Below, one piece after another: positions 7,335 through 14,930 of a DNA stretch of 28,919 nt. Both the position numbers and the translations under genes were made by a program. The notes under the pieces were generated by a model. It did not search any database. It saw only the letters and a list, made by a program, of their open reading frames with translations, and was not told the origin of the DNA. Origin of the DNA: UBA3064 sp016868095. GTDB taxonomy: Bacteria > Pseudomonadota > Gammaproteobacteria > Burkholderiales > Burkholderiaceae_E. Position 1 is the stretch's first letter; every line of letters begins with the position of its first letter. The DNA is taken from positions 1 through 28,919 of the forward strand of contig JBEDEM010000038.1 of NCBI GenBank assembly GCA_041175665.1, in the 5' to 3' direction.

Positions 7335-8090
7335 CTAGGCACCTGGTGTTCCCAGATAGGCCTCAATCACTGCCTGATTCGTGCGGATTTCGTCGGCTGT
7401 GCCTTCGGCGAGCAAGCGGCCATAAGAAAGAACATGAATACGCTGCGACACTCTAAAAACAATATCCATATCATGCTCAATCAGCACAATGGTCAGCCCT
7501 CCCTTTTGCCAAAGTCGGTAAACCGTATCGATCATTTGTTCACGCTCTTCCGGACCCATACCAGCTACCGGTTCATCGAGCAAAAGCACTTTGGGCTTAA
7601 GAACCAAAGCAAGGGCAATATCGAGGAGCTTCTGATCGCCGTGCGACAAATTACCGGCAACGGTTGTAGCTTTTGAATCGAGTCCGAGTTGCTCCATAAC
7701 CTCGAAGGCACGATCGCGGGTTTGTTGTAGGGGAAAGCTGCCGTGCATTTGAAGACTTCGACCAAGGGGCGATTGCAAGGCGCCACGTAGCGATTCTTCC
7801 ACGGTTAAGCTGGCAAAAAGCTTTGCAACCTGAAATGCGCGGCCTATACCCTTTTTTACGATTTCAGACTCAGAACATCCAACAATATTTTCGCCGTCAA
7901 GCCAAACTTCGCCTTCGTCGGGCCGAATCGCACCTGTAATCAAATTAAAGAACGTTGTCTTTCCTGCGCCATTAGGGCCGATGACAGCCGTAAGCGATTC
8001 GGCCGGAAAATCAATTGAGACCTGATCGGTTGCGACCACGCCACCGAAAGATTTACGAAGTCGTTCAACCCGAAGCATCGACTTAGCCAT
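7335..8090 (-). CDS. livG: HAAT-family ABC transporter ATP-binding protein LivG
   Basis: The 251-residue ATPase has Walker A (GPNGAGKTTFFN), a signature in the variant form LSHGDQ, Walker B VLLLDEPVAGM and a C-terminal EAYLGTPGA, matching the LivG C-terminal tail. The early FFNLITG and RAFQVAKLF segments are also typical of the LivG/UrtD group. The start codon overlaps the stop of the upstream SDR gene (TGATG, 8092-8088), so the two are translationally coupled. The LSHGD form of the signature is seen in LivG/UrtD-type proteins and is not expected to be inactivating. Confidence 0.92.
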   Translation of the reverse strand: MAKSMLRVERLRKSFGGVVATDQVSIDFPAESLTAVIGPNGAGKTTFFNLITGAIRPDEGEVWLDGENIVGCSESEIVKKGIGRAFQVAKLFASLTVEESLRGALQSPLGRSLQMHGSFPLQQTRDRAFEVMEQLGLDSKATTVAGNLSHGDQKLLDIALALVLKPKVLLLDEPVAGMGPEEREQMIDTVYRLWQKGGLTIVLIEHDMDIVFRVSQRIHVLSYGRLLAEGTADEIRTNQAVIEAYLGTPGA

Positions 8091-8860
8091 CAGTTTGCCG
8101 CATACCCGCCGTAGGTCTGGCGCGAGGTGCCCACAAGCCAGCCTGCGTCAACCGCTAGTGCAACCCCAGTAATCGCAGAAGCCTCATCAGAAAGAAGAAA
8201 TGCCACCGCCTTTGCGACCTCGCATGCCTGGACAAGTCGTCCCATGGCGGCCTGCGAACAAAGTGCAGCCGGATCTCTATCCTTCCGATCGATCGCCGTC
8301 TGAAGTGCCTCAGTCAGCGTATAACCCGGCGATACAGCATTAACCCGTATGCCCTGTCTGCCCCATTCAGCGGCCAGGCATTGCGTGATCGACACCACGG
8401 CAGCTTTAGCAGGCGCGTAGGCGTGTAAAGGTACAGCGCGCTCAGCGGTAATCGATGCAATATTGACGATCGCACCACGCTTTCTGGCTAACATCCCTTG
8501 TGAAAAGGCAACACAAGCGAGATAAGTGCCACGCTGATCAATCGCAATCACCCGATCCCAAAGCTCAATCGGTAAGGCTTCTGGCGAAAGCCTTGGCTGC
8601 AAAATGCCGGCGCTGTTAACCAGGGCTCCGACCGGACCATGTTTTGCTTCGATGAGCGCTGCTGTTGCCATTAAGGCTTGATCGTCTGCAACATCACAGG
8701 CGAAGGCTTTCACCTGTGGCCAGCGCGCCTCGTGAAGCTCCCACCGACCCGGCAAATCGATCACGTGAACGTTTGCACCGCGTTGAAGCAAGAGCTCTAC
8801 GCAAGCCAAACCAATGCCGCTCGCACCACCGGTGACTACAACCGATTCACCGGCGTTCAT
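8090..8860 (-). CDS. Short-chain dehydrogenase embedded in the liv operon
   Basis: From ATG 8860 this is a 256-residue classical SDR. It has the dinucleotide motif TGGASGIG near the N-terminus, NSAG, NIAS, the catalytic YAPAK and SPGYTLT after it. Asp at the end of the second strand (VIDLPG) favours NAD(H) over NADP(H). It would oxidise or reduce a hydroxyl/keto group in the cytoplasm. The open frame extends to 8887, but ATG 8860 overlaps the livM stop as ATGA, and the usual SDR N-terminus begins there. Its own stop overlaps the livG start. Such overlaps on both sides inside a transporter operon imply that the enzyme acts on the imported solute. The substrate is not predictable from the sequence. 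Confidence 0.9.
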   Translation of the reverse strand: MNAGESVVVTGGASGIGLACVELLLQRGANVHVIDLPGRWELHEARWPQVKAFACDVADDQALMATAALIEAKHGPVGALVNSAGILQPRLSPEALPIELWDRVIAIDQRGTYLACVAFSQGMLARKRGAIVNIASITAERAVPLHAYAPAKAAVVSITQCLAAEWGRQGIRVNAVSPGYTLTEALQTAIDRKDRDPAALCSQAAMGRLVQACEVAKAVAFLLSDEASAITGVALAVDAGWLVGTSRQTYGGYAAN

Positions 8861-9819
8861 GAAGAACTCGCAGATCGTCGCTGCCATTGTTGGAGGACAA
8901 AATCAAGTACCCCTTTGCGAAAGCCAAGCGCAAACAATAAAACCACCACGCCAAGCGCCAATCCGTGATACTCGGTCGTTCGAGTAATCACATCATTAAA
9001 CATAAGCAGCAAACCGGCTCCAAGTAAGGGCCCGAGGAAGACGTGAATGCCGCCCATCATGATCATGAAAACGGCTTCGCCTGACATCGACCAGTAGGCA
9101 AAATCGGGAAATGCGCCCGATACAAATAAGGCCATCACCACACCACCGAGTGAGGCAAACACACCGGCAAGCATGAACGCATAAAGCTTCACACGCCACA
9201 CATTGATACCGAGGAATCGCGCACGCTCAGGATTGTCACGCACCATTCTGAGCGTGAAACCGTAGGGAGATTGCAAGACATAGCGCATAAGCAGGAGGCA
9301 AAGCACGGCGAGTGTCGCGGCGAAAGCATACAAATGTTGGGGATCTGCCAAATTCAAACCCAAGATCGGTGGCCTTGGAATGCCGCCCATCAAACCTTGA
9401 TCACCACCTGTTAATGAAGTCCAGGTAATGATGATGCTATGTAACAACATTTGAAAGGCAAGACTCAAAAACGAGAAGTAGATCTCCTTTAGCCGCACAC
9501 AAATTGCGCCCACAACAAAGGCAAGCAAAGCGCTAAACACGATCGCTACGAGCATGGCTGCGGGAATCGACCATGACAATTTTTGTAAGGTCAAAGCAAA
9601 AGCGTAAGCACCGCCACCAAAAAACATAGCGTGACCGAACGACACCATGCCCCCATAGCCGACAAGCAAATTTAAGGAGGTTGCAAAAATGCCGAAGGCT
9701 GCGAGGCGAATGACAAAATCAATTACGATCGGCGATTTCACCAGAACCGGCAAGAGACCGATAAGCAGCAGTGCAATCAGGGCCCAGAGAAGATCACGGC
9801 GCATACCATGAGGCTTCAT
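8857..9819 (-). CDS. livM: HAAT-family ABC transporter permease LivM
   Basis: The 320-residue inner-membrane permease has about 9-10 hydrophobic helices and LivM hallmarks: LNLLVGYGGMVSFGHAMFFG, MVRDNPERARFLGINVWRVK (the coupling-helix region) and GGIHVFLGPLLGAG. The permease forms the transport channel with LivH. The frame is open to a TTG at 9822. ATG 9819 is chosen because it overlaps the livH stop as TGATG. The downstream SDR start overlaps its stop. Confidence 0.93.
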   Translation of the reverse strand: MKPHGMRRDLLWALIALLLIGLLPVLVKSPIVIDFVIRLAAFGIFATSLNLLVGYGGMVSFGHAMFFGGGAYAFALTLQKLSWSIPAAMLVAIVFSALLAFVVGAICVRLKEIYFSFLSLAFQMLLHSIIITWTSLTGGDQGLMGGIPRPPILGLNLADPQHLYAFAATLAVLCLLLMRYVLQSPYGFTLRMVRDNPERARFLGINVWRVKLYAFMLAGVFASLGGVVMALFVSGAFPDFAYWSMSGEAVFMIMMGGIHVFLGPLLGAGLLLMFNDVITRTTEYHGLALGVVVLLFALGFRKGVLDFVLQQWQRRSASSS

Positions 9820-10721
9820 CAACGAGGCTCCTTGCCAAGCAGGCCACTCGGCTTGAGAATCAGTACAAGCCCCATGCCTAAGAACATAATGCCTTCGACA
9901 AACAGCGGAAACCCTATAGACCCAAAAGAACGCAACATGCCAATCAGCAAGGCACCGAGTAAGGCCCCACTCACCGATCCCATGCCGCCAATCACAGTTA
10001 CGATGAATGATTCAATCAAGATTGAAAACCCCATACCCGGTGACATCGAACGAACGGGTGCAGCAAGCCCTCCGGCGAGTCCTGCGAGCAAGCCGCCAAG
10101 CGCGAATACAGCGGCGTAGACGAGGCTTGTATTAATACCAAGCAGCGAGGTCATCGTAGGGTTGTGAGCAGCAGCACGAACGACTTTACCCAATCGGGTT
10201 TTTGTGAGAACAAACCATAACAATGCGGCAATCAATGCTGCAGCCAGCATCAGGTATAAATAAAATACTGGAATGATGCCCCCACCAATCATTAACGGTG
10301 GCCGTTGAAAAGCCTCAGGCATGCCAAGAGATTGGAATTCCGCGCCCCAAATGATTTTGACCGCATCATCAAGAATCAGAATGAATGCATAGCAAACCAG
10401 TAACTGCATCAACACATCGGTACCGTAGACCTTGCGCATGAAAAAGCGCTCGAATACGACCGCAAATAAAGCAACCCCTAAGCCCGCTGCAAGGGTTGCA
10501 ATCAAGTAGCTCTCTGTTGTGCGATATGCGGTGAGTGCGACATAGGCGCCCAACATATAAAACGAACCATGGGCAAAATTAATAACCTTTAAAACACCGA
10601 AGATAAGTGTGAGACCGGCAGCAACCAGGAAAAGCAAGGCCCCAACAATCAAGCCCGTGCTTGCCTGTGTGACGACACAGGAAGCAGAGGCAAGACATTC
10701 AAAAAGCGCGTTGATATCCAT
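9819..10721 (-). CDS. livH: HAAT-family ABC transporter permease LivH
   Basis: This 300-residue permease shows LivH motifs: LTLIFGVLKVINFAHGSFYMLGAY near the N-terminus (helices 1-2), the EAA-like loop RAAAHNPTMTSLLGIN, and VIGGMGSVSGALLGALLIG towards the end. It has about eight transmembrane helices. It follows the binding-protein gene by 40 bp, which contain a small inverted repeat (10741-10767). No clear ribosome site is visible before ATG 10721. Confidence 0.93.
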   Translation of the reverse strand: MDINALFECLASASCVVTQASTGLIVGALLFLVAAGLTLIFGVLKVINFAHGSFYMLGAYVALTAYRTTESYLIATLAAGLGVALFAVVFERFFMRKVYGTDVLMQLLVCYAFILILDDAVKIIWGAEFQSLGMPEAFQRPPLMIGGGIIPVFYLYLMLAAALIAALLWFVLTKTRLGKVVRAAAHNPTMTSLLGINTSLVYAAVFALGGLLAGLAGGLAAPVRSMSPGMGFSILIESFIVTVIGGMGSVSGALLGALLIGMLRSFGSIGFPLFVEGIMFLGMGLVLILKPSGLLGKEPR

Positions 10722-10740
10722 CGCTTGTGCCGATCAATAA

Positions 10741-10767
10741 GGCTTAACGCTGTACTGAGCTTAAGCC
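10741..10767 (-). terminator. Inverted repeat at the end of the binding-protein gene
   Basis: GGCTTAA at 10741-10747 pairs with TTAAGCC at 10761-10767 around a 13-base loop. One arm contains the binding-protein stop codon. There is no T tract, so it is probably not a full intrinsic terminator. A hairpin here could protect the binding-protein mRNA and so raise its level over the permeases. Confidence 0.35.
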
Positions 10768-12101
10768 CAACCCTTTGACTTTTTCCACGCAGCTTCAAGT
10801 TCTAGAATTTGCTTCCAACTGCCAGCAACTGGATTTGCCATATAAGGCTCTTTGGTTGCCAAGGCACCCCAGCCAACCGCGTAATTGATGACGGTGTGGT
10901 CTTCAGCACGCATGGTGATTTTTCCTTCTGCGCCAAAAGGGGAATCGATGCTCAGTCCCCGGAGAACCTCAGCCATCTTTTTACTGTCGGTGCTATTTGC
11001 CTTGCGCATCGCCGCAATCAGAAGTTGCATACCCACCGCATTTTCCCAAGACCAGTTAAGCGGTAGCTCTTTGAACTTTGCCGCATAAGCATCGGACCAT
11101 TGATGATTAGCGGCTGTGTTGGGAAAACTTCTCAGGTAGCGATTACCGGAGTGAAGATTTGCCGGCACACTTTTTACCGCGGTTAAGACTGCGTAATCGG
11201 CCATATTGACAGCAAAGAACTGTCGATCCTTGAATAAGGCGTAGATATTGGCCTGATCCATAAACGAAGTGAGATCACCACCCCAGAGTGCCGAATAAAT
11301 CGCTTGCGGTTTACCTTGCAGCAATCGGGTAATGATTTCGCTGTAGTCTGCCTGAAAGAGCTTGGGCCAGACCTGTCCGGTGACTTCGATATCTTTATTA
11401 AAATATTTCAGATATTCAAGAAACTCAGCGGTTGTATCGCGCCCATAAGCATAGTCTGGCGATACCGACATCCAACGCCTAAGCCCTTTCTCCTTCGCGA
11501 CCTGGGCAGCATAGGCGCCACCAACCACAGCATCGTGAATACCCTGACGAGCGCTGCGAAACGCGGTTGGCACCCGCAACTTCGGATCCGCTGTCAGTGC
11601 GGATGTTTCCGAGTTGGTGTGCATCACAAGCACGCCGAGGTCGCGTGCGACCTCGTGAACTGCAAATGCACCCGATGAGGCCTCGGCATCGAGCAATAGT
11701 TCGCAACCATCGGCGGTGACGAGCTCGCGGGCCACACGCGCCGCTTCTTGCGGTTGCCCTTTGGAATCTCGAATGACTAGCTCAATGGGTCGACCGTTCA
11801 GTCCGCCAGCAGCGTTGAACTTTTCCACCTCCATTTTCGCCGCGTTGCTTGAACTGATCCCGAGCATGGCAACACGGCCCGAAAGAATAGTGGGCATACC
11901 GATTTTGATCGGCTTATTCTGCGCTCGCGAAACAAAAGGTGCGGCAAGTGAAGAAGCACCAATCACCGACGCAGAAAGCTTTAAGAGCTTTCGCCTGGTC
12001 GACCGAGCCCTGGTAGCTGCTTGGGGATTTAATGAGGCGCTCAGGCTTGCCGTCGACGTCGGCAAAAGTGCATCTCCTTGATCGTGAATTGGCTTAAGCA
12101 T
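10761..12101 (-). CDS. Periplasmic substrate-binding protein of a HAAT (LivK-like) ABC transporter
   Basis: The 446-residue protein has an N-terminal export signal with twin arginines (STRRKLLKLSAS) ending SRAQ, so Tat export is likely. The mature part matches the family-6 periplasmic binding proteins: IKIGMPTILSGRVAMLG, KFNAAGGLNGRPIELVIRD, ELVTADGCELLLDAEASSGAF. These normally bind branched-chain amino acids, amides, urea or aromatic acids between two lobes. The ligand cannot be inferred. A strong AAGGAG lies seven bases before ATG 12101. It is the first gene of the operon, in the usual order binding protein, H, M, G, F. Confidence 0.92.
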   Translation of the reverse strand: MLKPIHDQGDALLPTSTASLSASLNPQAATRARSTRRKLLKLSASVIGASSLAAPFVSRAQNKPIKIGMPTILSGRVAMLGISSSNAAKMEVEKFNAAGGLNGRPIELVIRDSKGQPQEAARVARELVTADGCELLLDAEASSGAFAVHEVARDLGVLVMHTNSETSALTADPKLRVPTAFRSARQGIHDAVVGGAYAAQVAKEKGLRRWMSVSPDYAYGRDTTAEFLEYLKYFNKDIEVTGQVWPKLFQADYSEIITRLLQGKPQAIYSALWGGDLTSFMDQANIYALFKDRQFFAVNMADYAVLTAVKSVPANLHSGNRYLRSFPNTAANHQWSDAYAAKFKELPLNWSWENAVGMQLLIAAMRKANSTDSKKMAEVLRGLSIDSPFGAEGKITMRAEDHTVINYAVGWGALATKEPYMANPVAGSWKQILELEAAWKKSKGWA

Positions 12102-12153
12102 TTGCAGTCTCCTTTATTCATTTGTAGTGCTTGCCTTCGCGCAACAGCGGCTT

Positions 12154-12171
12154 CCTGGCCTGCCTGGCCTG
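12154..12171. repeat. Two tandem copies of CCTGGCCTG in the divergent promoter space
   Basis: CCTGGCCTG occurs twice head-to-tail between the liv operon start (12101, minus) and the small ORF at 12214 (plus). Each contains the palindromic core TGGCC. It could be a regulatory site, but no regulator is encoded adjacent. Confidence 0.3.
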
Positions 12172-12213
12172 GATCGCTGGCTTGCTGTCCGGGATGATTG
12201 ATAGGAGAAGAGT

Positions 12214-12381
12214 GTGAGCCCTAAGAACAGCGACTGGGAAGCCAAAGTTTCAGTAAATGAAACAAGCAATCCATTTGCCGATGAGTGGCGCCTTATAGCC
12301 GGCATGCGAAGCTCGACTCGCGCCGCTTATGCCGAAGTTTCATATGCATATCTCAAAAAGAACAGGGCTCGCATGGCATAG
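12214..12381 (+). CDS. Small hypothetical protein (55 residues)
   Basis: A GTG at 12214 preceded by AGGAG at 12203-12207 opens a 55-codon frame ending TAG at 12379-12381. An in-frame stop at 12202 excludes a longer start. The peptide reads like a natural protein: an acidic/polar start (SPKNSDWEAKV), then NPFADEWRLIAG, and a basic helical tail (AYAEVSYAYLKKNRARMA). It has no membrane segment and no cysteine. I recognise no family. It is divergent from the liv binding protein and 47 bp upstream of the rhodanese gene on the same strand, so it could be the first gene of the sulfur module. Confidence 0.5.
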   Translation: MSPKNSDWEAKVSVNETSNPFADEWRLIAGMRSSTRAAYAEVSYAYLKKNRARMA

Positions 12382-12428
12382 ACGTCGATGATTCGCACGT
12401 CAAGTGACTACGATCAAGGACACACTAC

Positions 12429-13550
12429 ATGGGAACGCCACAAAGCCCACATCACATCAAGCAACCCAGCCATCATCCAAGGGTATGGCTTCATCAGCTG
12501 TCGAGGCAGTTTGCGAAAGTTCTGCTATTCATATTGCCAAGCCTATTCGTCCTGGCTGCAAGTGCTCAGCAACGAGATGCAAGCGCTCAACAACGAGATG
12601 CAAGTGCTCAACAACGAGATGCAAATGCTCAGCAACGCGAGCCCGCATCAGGCTTGACTAAAGTCTCAGTCAAGCCTTTGATCAGTGCAGACGAGTTGAA
12701 TAAGCAACTCGAACAACCCCTGCTTCGGATTATTGATATTCGTTCCCCCCAAGCCTACTTCACGGCACACATACCAGGCGCTTTGAATGCGCCCTACGGC
12801 ACATGGAGAGGCCCTGCGAGCAATCCCGGTGAACTGCCCAGTATTGAAAAGCTCACGGCGCTCGTGCAATCCTTAGGTCTTACAGCAGCGCACCACATTG
12901 TGGTGACATCGCATGGTGATGATCCAACCGATTTCGGATCCGCCGCAAGGGTTTATTGGACCTTAAAAGTACTTGGTCTTGAGCGTCTTTCCCTGCTCAA
13001 TGGAGGCATGAAGTCGTGGAATCAGGCCGAATTCCCAACTGATCCTGGCACCCATAGCGTAGCGAAAAGTCAGTATGTTCCAAGCATTAATCGATCGATG
13101 TTAGCTGGACGCGACGAAGTTTTGGCCTTGATTGGAAACCCGCAGGCAAAGCTCATTGACGCTAGACCCGCAGCCTTTTTCCTGGGCGAGACGCGTCATG
13201 GTGCTGCCCTTCAGGCTGGCACCCTAAAAGGCGCCTCCAATATCGAACATGATCGCTGGTTTGCCGAAGGCAGTGCGCGCTTTGGTAGCGACCAACAGGC
13301 AAAAAGCATCCTGGCGGGCAGTGGTATCCAGGCAACAACACAGGTTATATCGTTCTGCAATACAGGCCACTGGGCAGCCACGAATTGGTTCGCTTTGTCG
13401 GAGGTCCTGGGACAAAAGCAGGTTAAGCTCTATCCGGGATCGATGGTTGAATGGACCCAGCAAACCGAAGCACTTCCGATGGACCATGTGCCAAACCGCC
13501 TTAAGGCTTTGCTGATTGACGCAAAATTATGGGCTGACAAGCACTTTTGA
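12429..13550 (+). CDS. Exported two-domain rhodanese-type sulfurtransferase
   Basis: The 373-residue product has a polar lead of about 28 residues and a hydrophobic signal segment (AKVLLFILPSLFVLAASA), then four ASAQQRD-like repeats. Two rhodanese domains follow. The first (LRIIDIRSPQAYFTAHIPGA to GGMKSW) lacks a cysteine in its active loop (VTSHGDDP). The second (KLIDARPAAFFLGE to GSMVEW) carries the catalytic Cys310 in SFCNTGHWA. This is the standard thiosulfate/mercaptopyruvate sulfurtransferase plan, with an inactive N domain and active C domain. It is expected to move sulfane sulfur in the periplasm. An AAGGA about nine bases before ATG 12429 supports the start. Its stop overlaps a possible start of the YedE-like transporter, implying that both serve the same sulfur compound. 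Confidence 0.88.
   Translation: MGTPQSPHHIKQPSHHPRVWLHQLSRQFAKVLLFILPSLFVLAASAQQRDASAQQRDASAQQRDANAQQREPASGLTKVSVKPLISADELNKQLEQPLLRIIDIRSPQAYFTAHIPGALNAPYGTWRGPASNPGELPSIEKLTALVQSLGLTAAHHIVVTSHGDDPTDFGSAARVYWTLKVLGLERLSLLNGGMKSWNQAEFPTDPGTHSVAKSQYVPSINRSMLAGRDEVLALIGNPQAKLIDARPAAFFLGETRHGAALQAGTLKGASNIEHDRWFAEGSARFGSDQQAKSILAGSGIQATTQVISFCNTGHWAATNWFALSEVLGQKQVKLYPGSMVEWTQQTEALPMDHVPNRLKALLIDAKLWADKHF
12558..12641 (+). repeat. Four 21 bp in-frame tandem repeats just after the rhodanese signal peptide
   Basis: Units begin at 12558, 12579, 12600 and 12621 and each encodes ASAQQRD or a near variant. The first three differ only at one or two positions, and the fourth is more divergent. The repeat recreates the ASA-QQ signal-peptidase-like site in each unit. 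The 21 bp length keeps the frame when copies are gained or lost. Confidence 0.9.
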
Positions 13551-14713
13551 TCGCAAGCTTGACCCAACAATGGACGGAACCTACAAGCACATTCCAGCGC
13601 AAAGCCATGGCTAGTTTAAGAGGTCTTGCGCTGCCTGCGATTTGTAGCGTCTTTTTTTTGGCTGTTGCAGCTTTTGTATCTATTCGCCAGGCTGTTCTAT
13701 TTCTTGTCGGCATTGGTCTTGGTAGCTGCCTTGCCGCTGCCCGCTTCGGATTCACCACGGGTTGGCGCGAACTAGTACGTGCAAGAGACCCACGAGGGGT
13801 ATTTGGACAGGCTCTTTTGCTGCTCTTGGCAAGCGCCATGGCACTGCCTTTGCTTTCGCAATTTGAGGAGTTGCAAAGCGCTGCTGGCCCCATCGGCGTG
13901 AGTCTGCTTGTTGGTGCTTTTGTGTTTGGTGCCAGCATGCAAATCGCTGATGGTTGCGGCTCGGGGACGCTTTACAAAGCCGGGATGGGCTACGCACTCA
14001 ACATCGGCATCCTACCCTTATTTGCTTTGGGAAGCTTTCTCGGCTCGGTGCACCTACCCTTTTGGCTAAGCCTTGGCAGTATGTCACCGATCTTGCTACT
14101 CGATCACTTTGATGCCGGCTTCAGCTTTGCCCTAACTGCTTCGTTCTTGATATTTTTACTATTAATGGTCAGACTTTATGTTGGACCAAGTAGAACCTGG
14201 ATTAAGGCGAACTGGGTCTACGGTGCCGTTGGACTGGCAATCTTCGCAAGCATTAATCTCATACTTGCAGGTCAGGCATGGGGCGTGGTTTATGGCTTTG
14301 GACTTTGGGCAGCCAAACTCGCGACTGCAAGTTCGCTTTTCGATCCGAGCCAGCACAGCTTTTGGGGCGCAGCACAACACCAAGAGCGACTTCGTGAAAG
14401 CGTGCTACTCGATGTCACATCCATGACCAATATCGGGATTCTTGCAGGCGCCTACTTGATACAGCAATGGAAGCAAAGAATCGTTGTCAAGGCATCGACT
14501 CAGCAATCTCAAAGTCTAAGCGCCAAACAATGGGCCATTGCTTTGCTGGCGGGATTGATCATGGGCTATAGCTCGAGACTGGCCTTTGGTTGTAACGTAG
14601 GCGCCATGTTAAGCGGCATATCGACCGGTAGTCTTCATGGCTGGATTTGGCTTTGCATTGCATTTTGCGGAACGCTTATTGGCATAAGACTTCGAGAGCG
14701 CTATGGATTCTAA
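13547..14713 (+). CDS. YeeE/YedE-family membrane transporter (probable thiosulfate/sulfur-compound uptake)
   Basis: This polytopic protein (388 residues from TTG 13547, or 368 from ATG 13607) has about nine to ten hydrophobic helices in two pseudo-repeats. Each repeat carries the YeeE/YedE signature with a conserved cysteine: IADGCGSGTLYK (Cys137) and AFGCNVGAMLSG (Cys349). In characterised TsuA (YeeE) transporters such cysteines relay thiosulfate through the membrane. The pairing with an exported rhodanese fits import of a sulfur species. The TTG overlaps the rhodanese stop (TTGA), whereas ATG 13607 is the first conventional start; neither has a strong ribosome site. The first option is annotated because it supports coupling. 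Confidence 0.85.
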   Translation: MIASLTQQWTEPTSTFQRKAMASLRGLALPAICSVFFLAVAAFVSIRQAVLFLVGIGLGSCLAAARFGFTTGWRELVRARDPRGVFGQALLLLLASAMALPLLSQFEELQSAAGPIGVSLLVGAFVFGASMQIADGCGSGTLYKAGMGYALNIGILPLFALGSFLGSVHLPFWLSLGSMSPILLLDHFDAGFSFALTASFLIFLLLMVRLYVGPSRTWIKANWVYGAVGLAIFASINLILAGQAWGVVYGFGLWAAKLATASSLFDPSQHSFWGAAQHQERLRESVLLDVTSMTNIGILAGAYLIQQWKQRIVVKASTQQSQSLSAKQWAIALLAGLIMGYSSRLAFGCNVGAMLSGISTGSLHGWIWLCIAFCGTLIGIRLRERYGF

Positions 14714-14873
14714 ACATAAAAGCGCCCTACTTTTCTGGCTTTTGCTCGCACTATTCATTGCCTGGGATTTCAAGCAGTCTGCGGCAATCGATTTACGTTT
14801 TGAGGCCCCCTTAATTGCCGCGGGGTCTGGTAAAGCAAGCGCAGGAGCGCACTGCGCAAGCGTTGGGCGATAA
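14703..14873 (+). CDS. Small single-pass membrane protein overlapping the YedE-like gene, possibly frameshifted
   Basis: ATG 14703 lies 11 bases inside the end of the YedE-like gene. The 56-residue frame has a basic start (MDSKHK) and a hydrophobic stretch (ALLFWLLLALFIAW), so it is a signal anchor or signal peptide. It stops at 14873. If one G is removed from GGGG (14822-14825), the frame continues through AAGLVKQAQERTAQALG and QNRPLIKKSAPFGKL to a TGA at 14971-14973, giving an 89-residue protein with a basic tail (ARRRKGAC). The extension has natural-looking composition and would overlap the convergent AAA+ gene by 43 bp. No family is recognised. It would complete a four-gene sulfur module. 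The call is uncertain because it rests on overlap and composition only. Confidence 0.4.
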   Translation: MDSKHKSALLFWLLLALFIAWDFKQSAAIDLRFEAPLIAAGSGKASAGAHCASVGR

Positions 14874-14930
14874 GCCCCAAGCGCAAAACAGGCCGCTGAT
14901 AAAGAAATCAGCGCCTTTCGGAAAACTCGT

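Noticed and set aside
12388..12661. Two extra plus-strand frames over the start of the rhodanese gene, with repeats such as QALNNEMQ
   Set aside because: They are the 21 bp repeat read in the wrong frames; the rhodanese frame has the signal peptide and continues into the catalytic domains.
14860..14884. Imperfect GC-rich hairpin after the YedE-like gene
   Set aside because: It needs two bulges and has no T tract, and it lies within the probable extended small ORF.
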